From the NCBI RefSeq assembly GCF_017744835.1, contig NZ_JAGIAM010000002.1:62001-126000 (forward strand): a stretch of 64,000 nt of DNA, given 5' to 3'. A program made the position numbers and the translations under genes. Under the pieces are notes generated by a model. The model saw nothing but the letters and a program-made list of their open reading frames with translations. It had not been told where the DNA came from and did no database searches. Below, piece after piece: positions 62,701 to 64,000 of this stretch. The first letter of the stretch is position 1; every line of letters begins with the position of its first letter. The DNA comes from Sphingomonas sp. (lineage in GTDB: Bacteria > Pseudomonadota > Alphaproteobacteria > Sphingomonadales > Sphingomonadaceae).

Positions 62701-63776
62701 TGCCGGCCTTCGACTTCGGTGAAGTCGAGGTCGCGCGCGACGAAGACGCTGATCGACGTGCCCGGCTTGACCGAGAGCGTGCGCGGCACCTGGTTGAACC
62801 GGTTCTGGATCGCCGAACTGTCGTTGTTGGGCAGCGGCACGATCACCGGCCCGTTGCTGCCGCGCAGCGCGAGGTTGACCCCGAAATCGAGCGCCGATTG
62901 CAGGATGGCGCCCGAGAAGCGCTCGAAGAAGTGCGTATCGACATCGGCACGGATGCCGGTGCGGCCGACTCGGTCGGCGGCGGGCGATCCGATGTTGATC
63001 GTCGCGCCGTCAGGCCGGATCAGCCGGGTCCAGTTGATCAGCGCGCGGTTCTGCCCCGGTCCGGCGTCCGACCGATATTCGCCGATCAGCCTGCTGCCGC
63101 GCGGGATGAGAACGCGCGTGCCGTCGAAGCCGATCACGTTGCGCGAGACGATCGCGCGCGCGAAGCCCGCGCGGTTCGAATCGAAACCCGTCTCGAGCAC
63201 GGCGGGGATCAGCGTTCCCTGCAACACCGTCGTCGCGCGGTTGGCGAACATGCCCGCGCGCGCGCGATCGGTATCGTTGCGTGCCTGGAACCCCGCGGGG
63301 CCGGGCGGAACCGGTGTAGCCACGGGCGGACGGGCGCCTTCCGAATTGTCGATGACGAGCGAAGTGCCGTTCGATGCGCGCGGCGGAATGGGCTCCGGCG
63401 CCGGCTGATACTGTGGCGGCGGCGCGAGCGGGACATAGGTGCGCGGCGCAGGCTGCGGCGCCGGTTGACGCTCGGCCACGGCAGGCGCCTGCGTGACGAT
63501 CACCGTCGGCGCGGGCGCCGGGGCGGGCGGAGTCGGTTCCGGCGGAATTATGAGCTGCGGCACCGTCGAGGGCCGGCCCGACTCTGCCATCCGACTCGAT
63601 GTACTCGGCGCCATCGCGGCCTGACGTCGCGCGTTGAGCACGGCGAACAGGAGGACGAAGCCGATCAGGGCAAAGCCGACGATCGCGAGCGTGGAAAGGC
63701 CGGTGCGCGGCCGCGCCACCGTCGGAAGCACCGAACCGCTCTCCTCGGCGGGAGGCGAAGGCGGTTGGGTCGCCAT
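62697..63776 (-). CDS. virB10: Type IV secretion protein VirB10
   Basis: 359 residues. The single N-terminal membrane segment is LSTLAIVGFALIGFVLLFAVL. A Pro-rich periplasmic linker (about 65-140) leads to the VirB10/TrbI beta-barrel domain with GTLIPAVLETGFDSNRAG, RVLIPRGSRLIGEYRSD and the pore-helix region ILQSALDFGVNLAL. It spans the envelope as part of the T4SS core complex. ATG 63776 overlaps the virB9 stop. Confidence 0.92.
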   Translation of the reverse strand: MATQPPSPPAEESGSVLPTVARPRTGLSTLAIVGFALIGFVLLFAVLNARRQAAMAPSTSSRMAESGRPSTVPQLIIPPEPTPPAPAPAPTVIVTQAPAVAERQPAPQPAPRTYVPLAPPPQYQPAPEPIPPRASNGTSLVIDNSEGARPPVATPVPPGPAGFQARNDTDRARAGMFANRATTVLQGTLIPAVLETGFDSNRAGFARAIVSRNVIGFDGTRVLIPRGSRLIGEYRSDAGPGQNRALINWTRLIRPDGATINIGSPAADRVGRTGIRADVDTHFFERFSGAILQSALDFGVNLALRGSNGPVIVPLPNNDSSAIQNRFNQVPRTLSVKPGTSISVFVARDLDFTEVEGRQ

Positions 63777-64000
63777 CAGCGCTTCTCCGCCCGTGGCTCG
63801 CGTACCTGCCGCTTGGCGCGCGCGACATTGCCGTCGAGCCGGAAGACGAACTGCTTGGCGATCGAATCGATCACCAGCCGGTCGTCGCGCATCATTCCGT
63901 TGACAAGCGTCTCCTTGCCTTGCGTATCGACCGCGAAGACCGCCGGCAGGTCGACGTTCTTGGGCCATTCGACGAAGGTACGCTCGCCGTCGTCCGCCAT
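63776..64000 (-). CDS. virB9: Type IV secretion protein VirB9, C-terminal part (truncated by window)
   Basis: About 74 C-terminal residues are visible: TFVEWPKNVDLPAVFAVDTQGKETLVNGMMRDDRLVIDSIAKQFVFRLDGNVA, matching the C-terminal TrbG/VirB9 domain that contacts VirB7 and VirB10. The gene continues past 64000. Its stop overlaps the virB10 start (ATGA). Confidence 0.88.
   Translation of the reverse strand: MADDGERTFVEWPKNVDLPAVFAVDTQGKETLVNGMMRDDRLVIDSIAKQFVFRLDGNVARAKRQVREPRAEKR

Overview
The window is GC-rich chromosomal DNA of an alphaproteobacterium, most likely Sphingomonas or a close relative in the Sphingomonadaceae. The inference rests on gene order (rpsT next to dnaA; mutM/ubiE/ubiB; rpmH-rnpA-yidD-yidC-yihA; the Tim44-like/mltA/smr set divergent from secB; murJ-trpS), a large TonB-dependent receptor, and REP-type palindromes with GCGAAAGC or GCGAAGGC centres. 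No phylogenetic search was run. Coding density is high. Most long antisense frames are shadows caused by GC-rich codon use.

Layout. 1-5 kb: outer-membrane protein end, a membrane alpha/beta hydrolase, a duplicated L,D-transpeptidase and an M28 peptidase. 5-10.8 kb: a PaoABC-like periplasmic molybdo-oxidoreductase operon behind a carboxymuconolactone decarboxylase/ECF41 sigma pair with a recognisable ECF41 promoter, then DoxX. 10.8-18 kb: amino-acid dehydrogenase, tRNA-His, a degenerate GspE-like protein, a 2OG-Fe(II) oxygenase, and a TonB receptor paired with a beta-helix lipoprotein. 19.2-21.4 kb: a mini-island of about 2.1 kb in tRNA-Val, bounded by 48-bp direct repeats and carrying one AIPR-family anti-phage-type gene and no integrase. 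21.5-36 kb: HU, Lon, M1 peptidase, GH28/LacI pair, a three-gene MFS-HlyD-NodT efflux operon, an RNase II-type nuclease, and a Sel1-repeat protein. 36.5-46 kb: tRNA-Leu, ComM, the rpmH-to-yihA locus, a small subtilase, GST, cupin and DapE. 46-61 kb: a GGDEF/EAL protein and a run of housekeeping genes (secB, murJ, trpS, dnaA, rpsT, mutM, ubiE, ubiB). 61-64 kb: the end of a chromosomal VirB-type secretion operon (virB9-10-11) followed by a PH-domain membrane protein.

Main items for follow-up: (1) the tRNA-Val AIPR mini-island, with three internal arm-like repeats, its own tRNA terminator, and an apparent Lys-to-Asp change in the nuclease-like motif; (2) rnpA, whose only usual start codon before its conserved domain lies upstream of rpmH, so it would contain rpmH out of frame; (3) four copies of a modular extragenic element of about 200 bp; (4) two LacI-type operators with no obvious sugar gene; (5) the receptor/lipoprotein pair; (6) the ECF41 module linked to paoABC. 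All functional statements come from motif reading and family knowledge; no database search was possible.
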